Shown here: piece after piece, positions 1-8,023 of the stretch
Layout of the letters: each line of letters begins with the position of its first letter
Position numbering within the stretch: the first letter of the stretch is position 1
Source of the DNA: Arenimonas maotaiensis
GTDB taxonomy: Bacteria; Pseudomonadota; Gammaproteobacteria; Xanthomonadales; Xanthomonadaceae
DNA: 64,000 bases
Direction: 5' to 3'
Assembly: GCF_014638745.1 (NCBI RefSeq)
Contig: NZ_BMFO01000001.1
Span: 186,001-250,000, forward strand
The notes under the pieces: model-generated
Told to the model about the DNA's origin: nothing
Seen by the model: only the letters and a program-made list of their open reading frames with translations
Databases searched by the model: none
Position numbers and translations under genes: made by a program

Positions 1-457
1 CGAAGGCGCGGCCGTCGGTGACCTCCTTGATGAACGGCAACAGCGCGTCCTTGTCCTTGAGCTTGTCGATCTTGTTGATCGCCAGCAGCACCGGCACGTC
101 GGAGTCCTTCAGCGCCTGGTAGGCCAGCGTGTCGTCGCTGTGCCAACGGCCGGCCTCGACCACCAGCACCGAGGCGTGCACGTCGCTGACCGCGCCGCGC
201 GCGGCCCGGTTCATGTGCCGGTTCATCGCCCGGCTCTGTTTGGCGTGGATGCCGGGGGTATCGACCAGCACCAGCTGGCCTTCCGGGAAGCTGGCGATGC
301 CGAGCATGCGGTGGCGGGTGGTCTGCGGCCGCGAGGACACGATGCTGATCTTGCTGCCGACCAGAGCGTTGACCAAGGTCGACTTGCCCACGTTCGGGCG
401 GCCGATCACGGCCACGAAACCGGCGCGGTAAGGATGGGATGACGCGTTGTCGTTCAT
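1..457 (-). CDS. era: GTPase Era, N-terminal part (cut by left edge)
   Basis: Ras-like GTPase that assists 16S rRNA maturation and 30S assembly. The visible 152 residues hold the G domain: the P-loop GRPNVGKST at residues 19-27, the switch region around [15 protein letters not shown] (G3) and NKID (G4). The KH RNA-binding domain lies beyond the left edge. The ATG overlaps the rnc stop as ATGA, so the two are translationally coupled, an arrangement known for rnc-era in many bacteria. Last visible gene of the minus-strand block that starts at rpoE. Identification is secure; only the 3' end is missing. Confidence 0.96.
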   Translation of the reverse strand, partial: MNDNASSHPYRAGFVAVIGRPNVGKSTLVNALVGSKISIVSSRPQTTRHRMLGIASFPEGQLVLVDTPGIHAKQSRAMNRHMNRAARGAVSDVHASVLVVEAGRWHSDDTLAYQALKDSDVPVLLAINKIDKLKDKDALLPFIKEVTDGRAF

Positions 458-1101
458 TTGGCTTTTCCTAGCAGGATCAGCGCCTGCTGCGCGGCCTCGG
501 CTTCGGCGGCCTTCACCGACGAACCGCGGCCCTGGGTGCGGATGGCGAGCTGCTCGATCAGGCACTCGGCCTCGAACACCCGTTCGTGTTCGCTGCCGGT
601 GGCCTGCACCAGGCGGTACGCGGGCAAGGGATGCTGTTTGGACTGCAGCCATTCCTGCAGACGGGTCTTGGGGTCCTTGCCGGCCGAACGCGCCGGCACC
701 AACTGCAGGCGCGGCCCGAACCATTCGGCCACCAGCCGGCGGGCGGCGTCGATGCCGGCATCGAGATAGACTGCGGCGATCACCGCCTCGACCGCGTCGG
801 CCAGGATCGAATCGCGGCGGTGGCCGCCGGTCTTCATCTCGCCCGGCCCAAGCTGCAGGCGGGCGCCCAGGTCGCGCTCGCGGGCGATGTCGGCCAACAC
901 CGGCTCGCGCACCAGCAGGGAACGCGCCTGGGTCAGGTCGCCTTCGCTGGCGGTCGGGAATTTGGCGTACAGCGCCTCGGACACCAGCAGGCCGAGCACG
1001 GCGTCGCCAAGGAACTCGAGGCGTTCGTTATGCGGTTTTCCGGCGCTGCGGTGGCGCAGCGCCTGTTCCAGCAAGGCGGGATTGTTGAACCGGTCCAGCA
1101 A
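454..1101 (-). CDS. rnc: Ribonuclease III
   Basis: Double-strand-specific endoribonuclease that processes rRNA precursors and structured mRNAs. The 215 residues hold the catalytic signature [12 protein letters not shown] near the N-terminus, the second acidic cluster around [14 protein letters not shown], and a C-terminal dsRNA-binding domain from about residue 140 (KTRLQEWLQ to [10 protein letters not shown]). No ATG is available at a sensible place. The start chosen is a TTG five bases past the DUF4845 stop, which gives an N-terminus a few residues shorter than usual (family about 220-230). Placed between DUF4845 and era, the usual proteobacterial context. Confidence 0.95.
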   Translation of the reverse strand: MLDRFNNPALLEQALRHRSAGKPHNERLEFLGDAVLGLLVSEALYAKFPTASEGDLTQARSLLVREPVLADIARERDLGARLQLGPGEMKTGGHRRDSILADAVEAVIAAVYLDAGIDAARRLVAEWFGPRLQLVPARSAGKDPKTRLQEWLQSKQHPLPAYRLVQATGSEHERVFEAECLIEQLAIRTQGRGSSVKAAEAEAAQQALILLGKAK

Positions 1102-1105
1102 CCGC

Positions 1106-1489
1106 TTACTCGACGCCCGGCTGTCCGGAAACCGGGAAGCTGCGCTCGAACTTGGCCACGAAGTCGAGGTTGTACATCAGCGGCTTGCGCACTTCGTAGT
1201 TCAGCTCCAGGGTCTTGCCGGCCGGGCCGTTGACCAGTTTGACGTTCTTGTCGAGGTTGATGTTGTCGACGTAGCTGATCTGGAAGCGGCGGTACAGGCT
1301 GTCCTTGATCTGCGGCAGGCCTTGGTTCTGGGCGCCGGCGGCCTGGGTCACGGCCTTGATGTCGTTGACCGCGCTGTAATACTCCGAGTACACCGGGAAC
1401 AGGCGCATGGCCAGGAAGCCGAAGAAAGCGGCCAGCGCCAGGATGAGGATGAAACTGATCAGCGTCATGCCCTGTTGGGTGCGTTGCAT
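1106..1489 (-). CDS. DUF4845 family single-pass membrane protein
   Basis: A 127-residue protein with a short polar N-terminus (MQRTQQG), one hydrophobic segment at about residues 9-29, and an extracytoplasmic domain containing Tyr-rich YSEYYSAV and a basic/aromatic C-terminal part. This matches the DUF4845 family, small proteins encoded between lepB and rnc in beta- and gammaproteobacteria; their function is not established. The start is the ATG at 1489, 15 bases past the lepB stop. The position in the signal peptidase/RNase III operon is the main support; no activity should be inferred. Confidence 0.85.
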   Translation of the reverse strand: MQRTQQGMTLISFILILALAAFFGFLAMRLFPVYSEYYSAVNDIKAVTQAAGAQNQGLPQIKDSLYRRFQISYVDNINLDKNVKLVNGPAGKTLELNYEVRKPLMYNLDFVAKFERSFPVSGQPGVE

Positions 1490-1504
1490 GGTATGGCTCT
1501 CCCG

Positions 1505-2317
1505 TTAGTCGATTTTGGTGCCGATGCGCGAAGGCTGGAAGCTGTCGGTGCAGAACCAACCCGAACAGTTGAGCCATATTACCATCGCCCGGCCGACGAT
1601 GTTCCGCTCCGGCACGAAGCCCCATTCGCGGCTGTCGGCGCTGCGGTCGCGGTTGTCGCCCATCACGAAGTAATGGCCGGCCGGCACCGTCCAGCTGCCG
1701 TTGTGGCGGTAACCCAGCGGCACGCCGTCCATCTCCAGCATGGCGTGGCGGCGGCCCTCCAGGGTTTCGGTGTAGATGCGCGAACCGGTCATCTCGCTGG
1801 ACACGCCTTCGCCGATGAACACGCCGTCTTCGGCATAAGTGAACGGCACGCCGTTGACCGCGACCCGGTTCTCCTCGACGCTCACGGTGTCGCCCGGCAG
1901 GCCGATGACGCGCTTGATGTAATCGGTGCCGGCGGCCGGATCGCCCTCGCCCATGCCCGGATAGCGGAACACCATGACGTCGCCGCGCGCCGGCTGGCCG
2001 ATCTCGACCACCTTTTTATTGAGCACCGGCAGGCGGATGCCGTAATCGAACTTGTTGACCAGGATGAAGTCGCCGATCAGCAGGTTCGGCATCATCGAGC
2101 CGGACGGGATGCGGAACGGCTCGGCCAGGAACGAACGCAGCGCCAGCACCGCGAAGATGACCGGGAACAGCGATTTGGCGTACTCGACCGGCACCGGATC
2201 CTTGGCCTCCGGGTCGGCGGCCTTGCGGCGCTTCTCGAACGCCAGCTTGTCGGCCAGCCAGACCAGGCCGGTGACCAGGGCCAGCAGGGTCAGAATCAGG
2301 GCGAAATCGATCTTCAC
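1505..2317 (-). CDS. lepB: Signal peptidase I
   Basis: Inner-membrane serine peptidase that removes signal peptides from exported preproteins. It has two N-terminal hydrophobic segments (about residues 5-22 and 48-63), the catalytic Ser in RIPSGSMMP (about residue 74) and the general-base Lys in YIKRVIGLPGD (about residue 135). Conserved boxes GDNRDRSADSREWG and VGRAMVIW follow. 270 residues. A TTG six bases upstream is also in frame, but AAGGA sits six bases before the GTG at 2317, so GTG is preferred. It starts just after the lepA stop, the classical lepA-lepB pair. Confidence 0.95.
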   Translation of the reverse strand: MKIDFALILTLLALVTGLVWLADKLAFEKRRKAADPEAKDPVPVEYAKSLFPVIFAVLALRSFLAEPFRIPSGSMMPNLLIGDFILVNKFDYGIRLPVLNKKVVEIGQPARGDVMVFRYPGMGEGDPAAGTDYIKRVIGLPGDTVSVEENRVAVNGVPFTYAEDGVFIGEGVSSEMTGSRIYTETLEGRRHAMLEMDGVPLGYRHNGSWTVPAGHYFVMGDNRDRSADSREWGFVPERNIVGRAMVIWLNCSGWFCTDSFQPSRIGTKID

Positions 2318-2326
2318 GGGCAATCC

Positions 2327-4120
2327 TTATTTGTTGTCGACCGACAGCACGGCCATGAACGCTTCTTGCGGAATCTCGACCTTGCCGAACTGCTTCATCC
2401 GCTTCTTGCCTTCCTTCTGTTTCTCGAGCAGCTTCTTCTTGCGGGTGGCGTCGCCGCCGTAGCACTTGGCCAGCACGTTCTTGCGCATGGCCTTGACCGT
2501 GGAGCGCGCGATGATCTGCGAACCGACCGCGGCCTGGATGGCGACGTCGAACATCTGGCGCGGGATCAGGTCCTTCATCTTCTCGCACAGCTCGCGGCCG
2601 CGGCGTTCGGCGTGCGCGCGGTGCAGGATCATCGACATGGCGTCGACCCGGTCGCCGTTGATCATCACGTCGACGCGCACGAACGGGCCGGCGTCGAAGC
2701 GCAGGAAGTGGTAGTCGAGCGAGGCGTAGCCTCGCGACACCGACTTCAGGCGGTCGAAGAAGTCGGTCACCACCTCGGCCATCGGCAGCTCGTAGCTGAT
2801 CTGCACCTGGCTGCCCATGTAGTTGATGCCCTGCTGCGAGCCGCGCTTCTCCTCGCACAGGGTGATGACGTTGCCGACGTAATCCGGCGGGGTCAGGATG
2901 GTGGCCAGGATCACCGGCTCGCGGATCTCGTCGATCTTATTGACCGGCGGCAGCTTGGCCGGGTTGTCCAGCGGCATCACCGTGCCGTCGGTCAGCAACA
3001 CCTCGTACACCACGGTCGGCGCGGTCGAGATCAGGTTCAGGTCGTACTCGCGCTCCAGGCGCTCCTGCACGATCTCCATGTGCAGCATGCCCAGGAAGCC
3101 GCAGCGGAAGCCGAAGCCCATCGCCTCCGAGCTTTCCGGCTCGAAGTTGAGCGCGGCGTCGTTGAGCTTGAGCTTGTCGAGCGCCTCGCGCAGGGCCGGA
3201 TAGTCCTCGGCGTCGACCGGGAACAGGCCGGCGAACACGCGCGACTGCATGGTCTGGAAGCCCGGCAGGGGCTCGCTGGCCGGGTTGCCGGCCAGGGTCA
3301 GGGTATCGCCGACCGGCGCGCCGTGCACGTCCTTGATCGAGGCGTTCAGCCAGCCTACTTCGCCGGCCGAGAGCTTGCCCAGCACCTTGCGCTTGGGCGT
3401 GAACACGCCGACCTCGTCGACCTGGTGCACGCGCCCGGTGGACATCACCAGGATCTTGTCGCCGGGCTTGATCTCGCCCTGCACCACGCGCACCAGCGAG
3501 ACCACGCCCAGGTAGTTGTCGAACCAGGAGTCGATGATCAGCGCCTGCAGATGGCCGGTGTCGACCGGTTTCGGCGGCGGGATGCGCTCGACGATGGCCT
3601 CCAGCACGTCGCGCACGTTCAGGCCGGTCTTGGCCGAAATGGCCACCGCATCCGAGGCGTCGATGCCGATCACCGCTTCGATCTCGCCCTTCACGCGCTC
3701 GATGTCGGCGGTCGGCAGGTCGATCTTGTTCAGCACCGGCACCACTTCCAGGCCCTGCTCCACCGCGGTGTAGCAGTTGGCCACCGACTGCGCCTCGACG
3801 CCCTGGGCGGCGTCGACCACCAGCAACGCGCCTTCGCAGGCGGCCAGCGAGCGCGAGACTTCATAGCTGAAGTCGACGTGGCCGGGGGTATCGATGAAGT
3901 TCAGCTGGTAGGTCTTGCCGTCTTTCGCGGTGTACGGCAGCGACACCGACTGGGCCTTGATGGTGATGCCGCGCTCGCGCTCGATCGGATTGGAGTCGAG
4001 CACCTGCGCCTCCATCTCGCGGTCCTGCAGGCCGCCGCAGATCTGGATGATGCGGTCGGCCAGAGTCGATTTGCCGTGGTCCACGTGCGCGATGATGGAG
4101 AAGTTGCGGATATGCTGCAT
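2327..4120 (-). CDS. lepA: Elongation factor 4 (LepA)
   Basis: Ribosome-associated translational GTPase of 597 residues, the normal size for the family. The G domain begins at the N-terminus with [13 protein letters not shown] (G1), followed by [12 protein letters not shown] (switch I), DTPGHVDF (G3) and NKIDLP (G4). Domains II and III, the EF-G-like domain V and the LepA-specific C-terminal domain ([20 protein letters not shown]) follow. It resembles EF-G but lacks domain IV, which separates LepA from EF-G and BipA. The 87-base gap upstream holds a GATAAT-like -10 on this strand (4153-4158), so lepA-lepB-rnc-era may have its own promoter besides readthrough from degP. Confidence 0.98.
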   Translation of the reverse strand: MQHIRNFSIIAHVDHGKSTLADRIIQICGGLQDREMEAQVLDSNPIERERGITIKAQSVSLPYTAKDGKTYQLNFIDTPGHVDFSYEVSRSLAACEGALLVVDAAQGVEAQSVANCYTAVEQGLEVVPVLNKIDLPTADIERVKGEIEAVIGIDASDAVAISAKTGLNVRDVLEAIVERIPPPKPVDTGHLQALIIDSWFDNYLGVVSLVRVVQGEIKPGDKILVMSTGRVHQVDEVGVFTPKRKVLGKLSAGEVGWLNASIKDVHGAPVGDTLTLAGNPASEPLPGFQTMQSRVFAGLFPVDAEDYPALREALDKLKLNDAALNFEPESSEAMGFGFRCGFLGMLHMEIVQERLEREYDLNLISTAPTVVYEVLLTDGTVMPLDNPAKLPPVNKIDEIREPVILATILTPPDYVGNVITLCEEKRGSQQGINYMGSQVQISYELPMAEVVTDFFDRLKSVSRGYASLDYHFLRFDAGPFVRVDVMINGDRVDAMSMILHRAHAERRGRELCEKMKDLIPRQMFDVAIQAAVGSQIIARSTVKAMRKNVLAKCYGGDATRKKKLLEKQKEGKKRMKQFGKVEIPQEAFMAVLSVDNK

Positions 4121-4207
4121 GGGTTCGCTTTGTCGGAAAACGCTAGCCGATCATTATCGCACATGGGACCGCGTCTGAGGCAGGGTTTCCGCCCCAGAAT
4201 CAATTTC

Positions 4208-5674
4208 TTACGGCATTTCCAGGACCACGATCGCGGTGCTCTGTTCGTTGCGGACCAGCAGCCGGACCCGTTCGCCCGACTTGATGCCGGCGAGGGCCTT
4301 GTTGAAGGCGGCGACCGAGGCCACCGGCTGGCGGCCGACCTCGAGGATGACGTCGCCCTCGTTGATGCCGGCGCGGGCCAGCATCGGCTGGCTGACGCGC
4401 GCGACCTGCACGCCGCCCTCGGCGATGTCCAGGCGCCGGCGGGTGGCCGGCGTGACCTCGGTGACGCTGAAGCCGAGTTTGGCGGCGTCGGCCGGGGCGG
4501 CCGGACGGCCCGGACCGGCGGCAAGCGACTCGTCCAGGGCGGTCAGCACCACCGGCACCGACTGCCGGCGGCCGTCGCGCAGCAGGGTGACCTGGGCCTT
4601 GCTGCCGGGCTTGAGCGCGCCGACCAGCGGCGGCAGGTCGGAGGATTCGACCACGGCCTGGCCGTTGAACGCGGTGATCACGTCACCGGCGCGGATGCCG
4701 GACTTGGCGGCCGGACTGCCGTTCTGCACGCTGGCCACGAACGCGCCTTCGGCGGTCTTCAGGCCGAGCTCGGCCAGTTCCTCGGACTGCACGTCGCGCA
4801 CCTGCACGCCGAGTTGGCCGCGCTGCACGGTGCCGGTGGCCTTCAGCTGCTCGACCGCGTTCATCGCGGTGCGGATCGGGATGGCGAAACTGACGCCCAT
4901 GTAGCCGCCGGAATTGCTGAAGATCTGCGAGTTGATGCCGACCACCTGGCCGCGCGTGTTCAGCAGCGGGCCGCCGGAGTTGCCGCGGTTGATGGCCACG
5001 TCGGTCTGGATGAACGGTACGTAGCGCTGGCTGCCGTCCACGCTCGGACGGCCGAGCGCGCTGACGATGCCGGCGGTGACCGAATGGTCGAAGCCGAACG
5101 GCGAACCGATGGCGACCACCCACTGGCCGGGCTTGACCGCGTCCGAATCGCCGACGGCCAGCACCGGCAGGCCGCGGGCCTCGACCTTCAGCAGCGCCAC
5201 GTCGGTGGCCGGATCGGAGCCGACGAGCTTGGCCGGCAGCTCGCGGCGATCGGCCAGATGCACGGTGACCGTGTCCATGCCCTCGATCACGTGGTGGTTG
5301 GTCAGCACGTAGCCATCGGCCGAAATGATGAAGCCGGAACCGTAGGAGGTGCCGCCGCGGCGCGGCGCCTGCGGGCCGGGCTGACCGGGCATCGGCTGGC
5401 CGAAGAAGCGGCGGAAGAATTCCTGCATCTGCTCGTCGTCAGGGCCCTCGGCGCGGGCGCTGCGGGATTCGCCGCGCGCTTCGATGCTGACCACGGCCGG
5501 ACCGGTGCGCTCGACCAAGGCGCTGAAATCCGGCAAGGACACCAGCGGCGCGGCGTTGGCCGCCGGCGCGCTCTGCGCCTGCACCGGTTGCTGGGCCTGC
5601 TGCCAACAGGCCACCAGCAGGGCGCAACTGAAGAAACCGACTGCAAAACGGGATACGGGAGAGAACTTCGACAT
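4208..5674 (-). CDS. degP: DegP/MucD-type periplasmic serine protease with two PDZ domains
   Basis: Envelope quality-control protease/chaperone of the HtrA family. About 488 residues: export signal, trypsin-like domain with the triad His (TNHHVIEG), Asp (PATDVALLK) and Ser (RGNSGGPLLN, about residue 233), then two PDZ domains. An in-frame ATG two codons upstream exists, but GAGG has proper spacing (7 bases) only to the ATG at 5674. The signal region ends in a lipobox-like Leu-Val-Ala-Cys, so the protein could be a lipoprotein rather than soluble. Fourth gene of the rpoE-rseA-rseB-degP unit, matching algU-mucABD in pseudomonads; called MucD by that context. Confidence 0.95.
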   Translation of the reverse strand: MSKFSPVSRFAVGFFSCALLVACWQQAQQPVQAQSAPAANAAPLVSLPDFSALVERTGPAVVSIEARGESRSARAEGPDDEQMQEFFRRFFGQPMPGQPGPQAPRRGGTSYGSGFIISADGYVLTNHHVIEGMDTVTVHLADRRELPAKLVGSDPATDVALLKVEARGLPVLAVGDSDAVKPGQWVVAIGSPFGFDHSVTAGIVSALGRPSVDGSQRYVPFIQTDVAINRGNSGGPLLNTRGQVVGINSQIFSNSGGYMGVSFAIPIRTAMNAVEQLKATGTVQRGQLGVQVRDVQSEELAELGLKTAEGAFVASVQNGSPAAKSGIRAGDVITAFNGQAVVESSDLPPLVGALKPGSKAQVTLLRDGRRQSVPVVLTALDESLAAGPGRPAAPADAAKLGFSVTEVTPATRRRLDIAEGGVQVARVSQPMLARAGINEGDVILEVGRQPVASVAAFNKALAGIKSGERVRLLVRNEQSTAIVVLEMP

Positions 5675-5711
5675 GGGCATTCCTCGTTGACGACGGAGTT
5701 TCGGGGGGAAT

Positions 5712-6629
5712 TCAGCGCCGGGCGGCGGCCAGGATGCGCTCCAAGGTGGCGACCGGTACCTTGCCGAGCACCACGTAGCGCGTGCTGCCGTCGGCGAACA
5801 TCAGGCCGTTGACCGAATCCTTGCGCATCTGCGCCTTGTCCTTGACCGCGGCCGGTTCGACATACAGCGACACGCTGGCCAAGCCGTCGCTGAACAGATA
5901 GTGTTCGGACGCGCCCTTGCGGCCGCGGGCCACCAGCTGGAAGCCTTTCACGTCCTTGAACGGATTGTCCAAGGCCTTCGGTGCCGGCGGCCGTTGGCCG
6001 GCCGGCTTGCCCTTGGCCGGACTGATGCGGATCTGGGTGAAGGCGACCTGCTCGACCGTGTAGCCGCGCTCGTCCAAGGTGATGATCTTCAGCGGCAACC
6101 CGGTCTCCTGGTCCAGCCACAGGCGGTAGCCGTAACGCCAGGCATCGGCCGCGCGCACCTCGATGACCTGCGCCGGCCGGCCGGCGATGCGGCCCTGCTC
6201 GGCCAAGGACGCCTTGTACCACTTGTTGCGCGCCAGGCGGCCGAACTGGCTGAAAGTGGTCTGCGCCGAGGCCGCGCCGGAAGTCGGCGCGTCGCCGCCG
6301 AGCGAATCGTTCTGGATCTTGCCGTTGCGCTTCAGCAGTTCGCGCGGCGGACCGGACAGGGTGCGCAGGCGCAGGGTTTCGACGCCGTCGCGCATGCGGT
6401 GCTCGACCGCCAGCGACTCGATGCGGTCGCCCTGGGCGAATACGATGACGCCCTGGTATTCGTTGTTGAGCACCGCGCCGTCGATGCGTTCCAGCCACTG
6501 GCGGGCGTCATCGCGCCAGAGCTGGCGCACCCAGTCCTTGCCGTTCTGCAGCCAGGAACCGTCTTCGGCCGCCGACGCCGGCAAGGCCGTCAGCGCGCAC
6601 AGCAAGAGGATGGCGGCCTGACGTCTCAC
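5712..6629 (-). CDS. rseB: Sigma-E regulatory protein RseB/MucB
   Basis: Periplasmic protein that binds the periplasmic domain of anti-sigma factor RseA and protects it from cleavage; the family senses lipid or LPS signals. 305 residues: a cleavable signal peptide (cleavage near ALPASAA, residue 21), the MucB/RseB N-terminal lipoprotein-fold domain (WLERIDGAVLNNEYQGV onward), and a C-terminal domain with FKDVKGFQLV and LFSDGLASVSLYVE, typical of the family. The start is GTG, overlapping the rseA stop as GTGA, so the two are translationally coupled and probably made in matched amounts. degP starts about 35 bases downstream. Confidence 0.93.
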   Translation of the reverse strand: MRRQAAILLLCALTALPASAAEDGSWLQNGKDWVRQLWRDDARQWLERIDGAVLNNEYQGVIVFAQGDRIESLAVEHRMRDGVETLRLRTLSGPPRELLKRNGKIQNDSLGGDAPTSGAASAQTTFSQFGRLARNKWYKASLAEQGRIAGRPAQVIEVRAADAWRYGYRLWLDQETGLPLKIITLDERGYTVEQVAFTQIRISPAKGKPAGQRPPAPKALDNPFKDVKGFQLVARGRKGASEHYLFSDGLASVSLYVEPAAVKDKAQMRKDSVNGLMFADGSTRYVVLGKVPVATLERILAAARR

Positions 6630-7300
6630 GGGCGCTCCTGCGGCTCGGGCGCGGCGTCCGGCTCGGACAGCAGCTCGGCATAGGAAATCAAGTCGCTGGC
6701 GGCGTTGCCGCTCATTTGGTTGTGGCGCACCAGATAATCGTCCAGCGCCTGATCGCGCTTGGGCCAGGTCTTGGAACGGGTCGCTTCGTTCAACTCGAAG
6801 CCGCTCGGATCGTCCGCGGCCGCAGCGGTGGGGGCAGGCGTGGCGTTATCGGCCAATTGCGGACGCTGCAGGTTGCGGCGCACCACCGGCGCCGACTGCA
6901 CCGTGGCGGCGGCGCCGGCCGGCTTGAGCACGGCGCGCGAGGCCGGCTTGGCGGCCAGCTCGACGGTTTCGGGCGTATTGGGTTCGGCATCCGGCCAGAG
7001 CCGATAGCCGATACCGACCGCCACGGTCAACGCCGCCAGCGATGCGACCAAGGCCCAGGCCCGGCCGCGGTTCGGAGCGCCGTCGCAACGGGCGCAGATG
7101 TCGGTCGCGCTGGTTTCCGGCATCAGGCGGAACGGCTGCGCCTTCAGCACCGTGGACGCCAGCCAGGCGCGTTCGCAGGCCGCGCGCAGACCGGGATCGG
7201 CGGCCAGGCGTTTCTCGAAGAAGCGCCGCTCGCTGCCGTGCAGTTCGCCGTCGATGTAGGCGCTCAGTTGTTCCAGGTCGGTTTCGCTGATCGGTTTCAT
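6626..7300 (-). CDS. rseA: Anti-sigma-E factor RseA/MucA
   Basis: Single-pass inner-membrane anti-sigma factor that holds RpoE inactive until regulated proteolysis. 224 residues: an N-terminal sigma-binding domain (DLEQLSAYIDGELHGSERRF, residues 8-27 and following), one membrane helix at about 82-98, and a Pro/Ala-rich periplasmic region for RseB contact. A Cys-x2-Cys pair at residues 69 and 72, just before the membrane helix on the cytoplasmic side, is notable; whether it binds metal or senses redox is unknown. The start ATG overlaps the rpoE stop as ATGA. Confidence 0.92.
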   Translation of the reverse strand: MKPISETDLEQLSAYIDGELHGSERRFFEKRLAADPGLRAACERAWLASTVLKAQPFRLMPETSATDICARCDGAPNRGRAWALVASLAALTVAVGIGYRLWPDAEPNTPETVELAAKPASRAVLKPAGAAATVQSAPVVRRNLQRPQLADNATPAPTAAAADDPSGFELNEATRSKTWPKRDQALDDYLVRHNQMSGNAASDLISYAELLSEPDAAPEPQERP

Positions 7301-7887
7301 GGCCTGACTCGCTGTTGCTCGTAAAGGGGACGCAGGCGGGCGTCGATCGCCTCGCGTGCGCGGAAGATGCGGGATCGGACGGTGCCGACGGGCGAACCCA
7401 TGACCTCGGCGATTTCCTCGTAGGACAGCCCTTCCATCTCGCGCAGGGTGATGGCCTGCCGGATCTCGTCCGGCAAGGCCGCCAGCGCCTTGCTGACCAC
7501 TTGGGCAACTTCTTCGCGCAGAAGTTCCTGCTCCGGCGTATCGTTGTCCTGCACGTACACGCCGCCGTCGATGAACTCGGCGTCCTCGATCTCGACGTCG
7601 GCGCCCGGCCGCCGTTTCTGGCTGGCCAGATGGTTCTTGGCGGTGTTGACCGCGATCCGGTACATCCAGGTGTAGAACTGGCTGTCGCCGCGGAAGCCCG
7701 GCAGCGAGCGGAAGGCCTTGATGAAGCTATCCTGCACCACGTCCTGGCATTCGCCGTGGTCGCGCACGAAGCGGCTGACCACGGCCGCGATCCGGTGCTG
7801 GTACTTGCGCACCAGCAGGTCGAAGGCGGTTTTGTCCCCTTTCTGGGCCTTGCGGACCAGTTCGGCGTCGATTTCGTGTTCGGCCAT
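7297..7887 (-). CDS. rpoE: RNA polymerase sigma-E factor (RpoE/AlgU)
   Basis: ECF sigma factor of the envelope stress response, 196 residues. Region 2 spans about residues 15-90 (AFDLLVRKYQHRIAAVV, DVVQDSFIKAFRSLPGFRG, FYTWMYRIAVNTAKNHL) and region 4 about 130-185 (ALPDEIRQAITLREMEGLSYEEIAEVM and PVGTVRSRIFRARE). The start at MAEHEID is chosen because it matches the usual AlgU/RpoE N-terminus and has GGAG 11 bases upstream; a longer frame reaching 7980 would cover the likely promoter. First gene of the stress operon; a sigma-E-type promoter candidate at 7930-7957 suggests autoregulation. Confidence 0.97.
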   Translation of the reverse strand: MAEHEIDAELVRKAQKGDKTAFDLLVRKYQHRIAAVVSRFVRDHGECQDVVQDSFIKAFRSLPGFRGDSQFYTWMYRIAVNTAKNHLASQKRRPGADVEIEDAEFIDGGVYVQDNDTPEQELLREEVAQVVSKALAALPDEIRQAITLREMEGLSYEEIAEVMGSPVGTVRSRIFRAREAIDARLRPLYEQQRVRP

Positions 7888-7929
7888 CGGGCCCGGATCT
7901 CCGTTTCGTCTGCAGCCATCGGCTACGGG

Positions 7930-7957
7930 TTGGTCGCCGGAGGCCGGAAAAAGTTCC
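7930..7957 (-). promoter_or_regulatory. Candidate sigma-E promoter of rpoE
   Basis: On the minus strand GGAACTT (7957-7951) is followed after exactly 15 bases by GACCAA (7935-7930). The reported RpoE consensus is close to GGAACTT, 15-16 bases, then GTCnAA. The -35 box is perfect; the -10 matches four of six. It lies 43 bases before the rpoE ATG. Autoregulation by RpoE is known in other proteobacteria; here it is inferred from the motif. Confidence 0.55.
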
Positions 7958-8023
7958 CGGCGATTGACCGCCGGCGCCAAAGCGGTGAAGATAAGCTTAC
8001 TTTAATTTCAATCAAACGAATGT

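Noticed and set aside
887-5812. A 1641-codon open frame on the plus strand, antisense to rnc, lepB, lepA and degP
   Set aside because: High-GC codon bias keeps the antisense frame free of stops. The translation is rich in His, Arg, Gln and Ala with no domain, and the opposite strand holds secure genes.
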